Shown: positions 63,868 through 64,000 of the stretch, in pieces
Layout of the letters: every line of letters starts with the position of its first letter
Position numbering within the stretch: the first letter of the stretch is position 1
NCBI GenBank assembly: GCA_963791295.1
Contig: CAWBRY010000001.1
Coordinates: 992,001 to 1,056,000 of the forward strand
Length of the DNA: 64,000 bases
Reading direction: 5' to 3'
Source of the DNA: CAWBRY01 sp963791295
GTDB taxonomy: Bacteria; Bacteroidota; Bacteroidia; Chitinophagales; Chitinophagaceae
Translations under genes and position numbers: made by a program
The notes under the pieces: generated by a model
Told to the model about the DNA's origin: nothing
Databases searched by the model: none
Seen by the model: the letters and a program-made list of their open reading frames with translations, nothing else

Positions 63868-64000
63868 ATGATTCTAAACTACTTTAAAATTGCCTGGCGT
63901 AACCTTGTCAAGTACAAGTTCATCTCCGCCATCAATCTATTTGGATTGACGATAGGGTTAACCTGCTGCTTTTTAATACTCACGTACATCCTGCACGAAC
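63868..64000 (+). CDS. MacB/FtsX-like ABC transporter permease, N-terminal part
   Basis: The first 44 codons of a gene cut by the window end. The start MILNYFKIAWRNLVKYKFIS followed by AINLFGLTIGLTCC and a hydrophobic helix is the highly characteristic N-terminus of the large ABC permeases (FtsX/MacB_PCD) that are abundant in Bacteroidota. It is separated from the ATPase by 141 bases containing a small palindrome. The rest of the protein would lie beyond the window. Confidence 0.9.
   Translation, partial: MILNYFKIAWRNLVKYKFISAINLFGLTIGLTCCFLILTYILHE

Noticed and set aside
1..64000. tRNA, rRNA or CRISPR genes
   Set aside because: No cloverleaf, rRNA-like or CRISPR repeat-spacer sequence was recognised anywhere by reading; a covariance-model search would be needed to exclude small RNAs.

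Overview
The window comes from a Bacteroidota chromosome, most likely Chitinophagaceae or a close relative. The signs are a type IX secretion (T9SS) C-terminal sorting domain, a BBP2-type outer-membrane porin, MacB-like ABC permease operons, Bacteroidota-style TAnnTTTG promoter elements, few obvious Shine-Dalgarno sequences, and frequent TTG or GTG starts. This placement is inferred from gene content, not from a marker gene.

Region 1 (1-38016, all + strand) is one long surface-polysaccharide locus. It opens with an ABC exporter (partial Wzm-like permease and Wzt-like ATPase with a C-terminal substrate-recognition domain) and closes with a WcaJ-type initiating glycosyl-1-phosphate transferase. 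Between them lie many glycosyltransferases (GT2, several GT4, GT11, two tandem GT87, a GT39-like), an O-antigen polymerase/ligase-like membrane protein, a GDP-mannose 3,5-epimerase homologue, other sugar epimerases/reductases, WecB, an acyltransferase, a methyltransferase, two intact AsnB-type amidotransferases and a HAD-UbiA fusion resembling polyprenyl-phosphate phosphoribosyltransferases. Inside this locus, 15.6-21.4 kb carries four consecutive genes (AsnB-like, nucleotide-sugar dehydrogenase, FAD oxidoreductase, polysaccharide deacetylase). Each is broken by several frameshifts, although family-level protein similarity persists across the frames. This is either a poorly resolved stretch of assembly or a recently decayed module.

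Region 2 (38-50 kb) is metabolic. A REP-like palindrome pair separates wcaJ from the convergent xylB-xylA operon (xylulokinase, xylose isomerase; - strand). Then come ppc (PEP carboxylase, +), aguB-aguA (N-carbamoylputrescine amidase and agmatine deiminase, overlapping, +) and a - strand set amt - BBP2 porin - amt for ammonium uptake. A roughly 1.1-kb stretch without a convincing gene follows.

Region 3 (50.7-58.4 kb) is one giant secreted protein of about 2,521 residues. It has a signal peptide, a PL9-like right-handed beta-helix, 21 PKD/K319L-like repeats and a T9SS sorting domain, and ends at a strong terminator.

Region 4 (58.4-64 kb) is a two-component system (sigma-54-type response regulator and histidine kinase, - strand), divergent from an efflux operon (HlyD/MacA-like adaptor, small ORF, MacB-like ATPase, start of an FtsX/MacB-like permease cut by the window end). 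A 22-bp-period direct repeat in the divergent intergenic region is a good candidate for the regulator's binding site.
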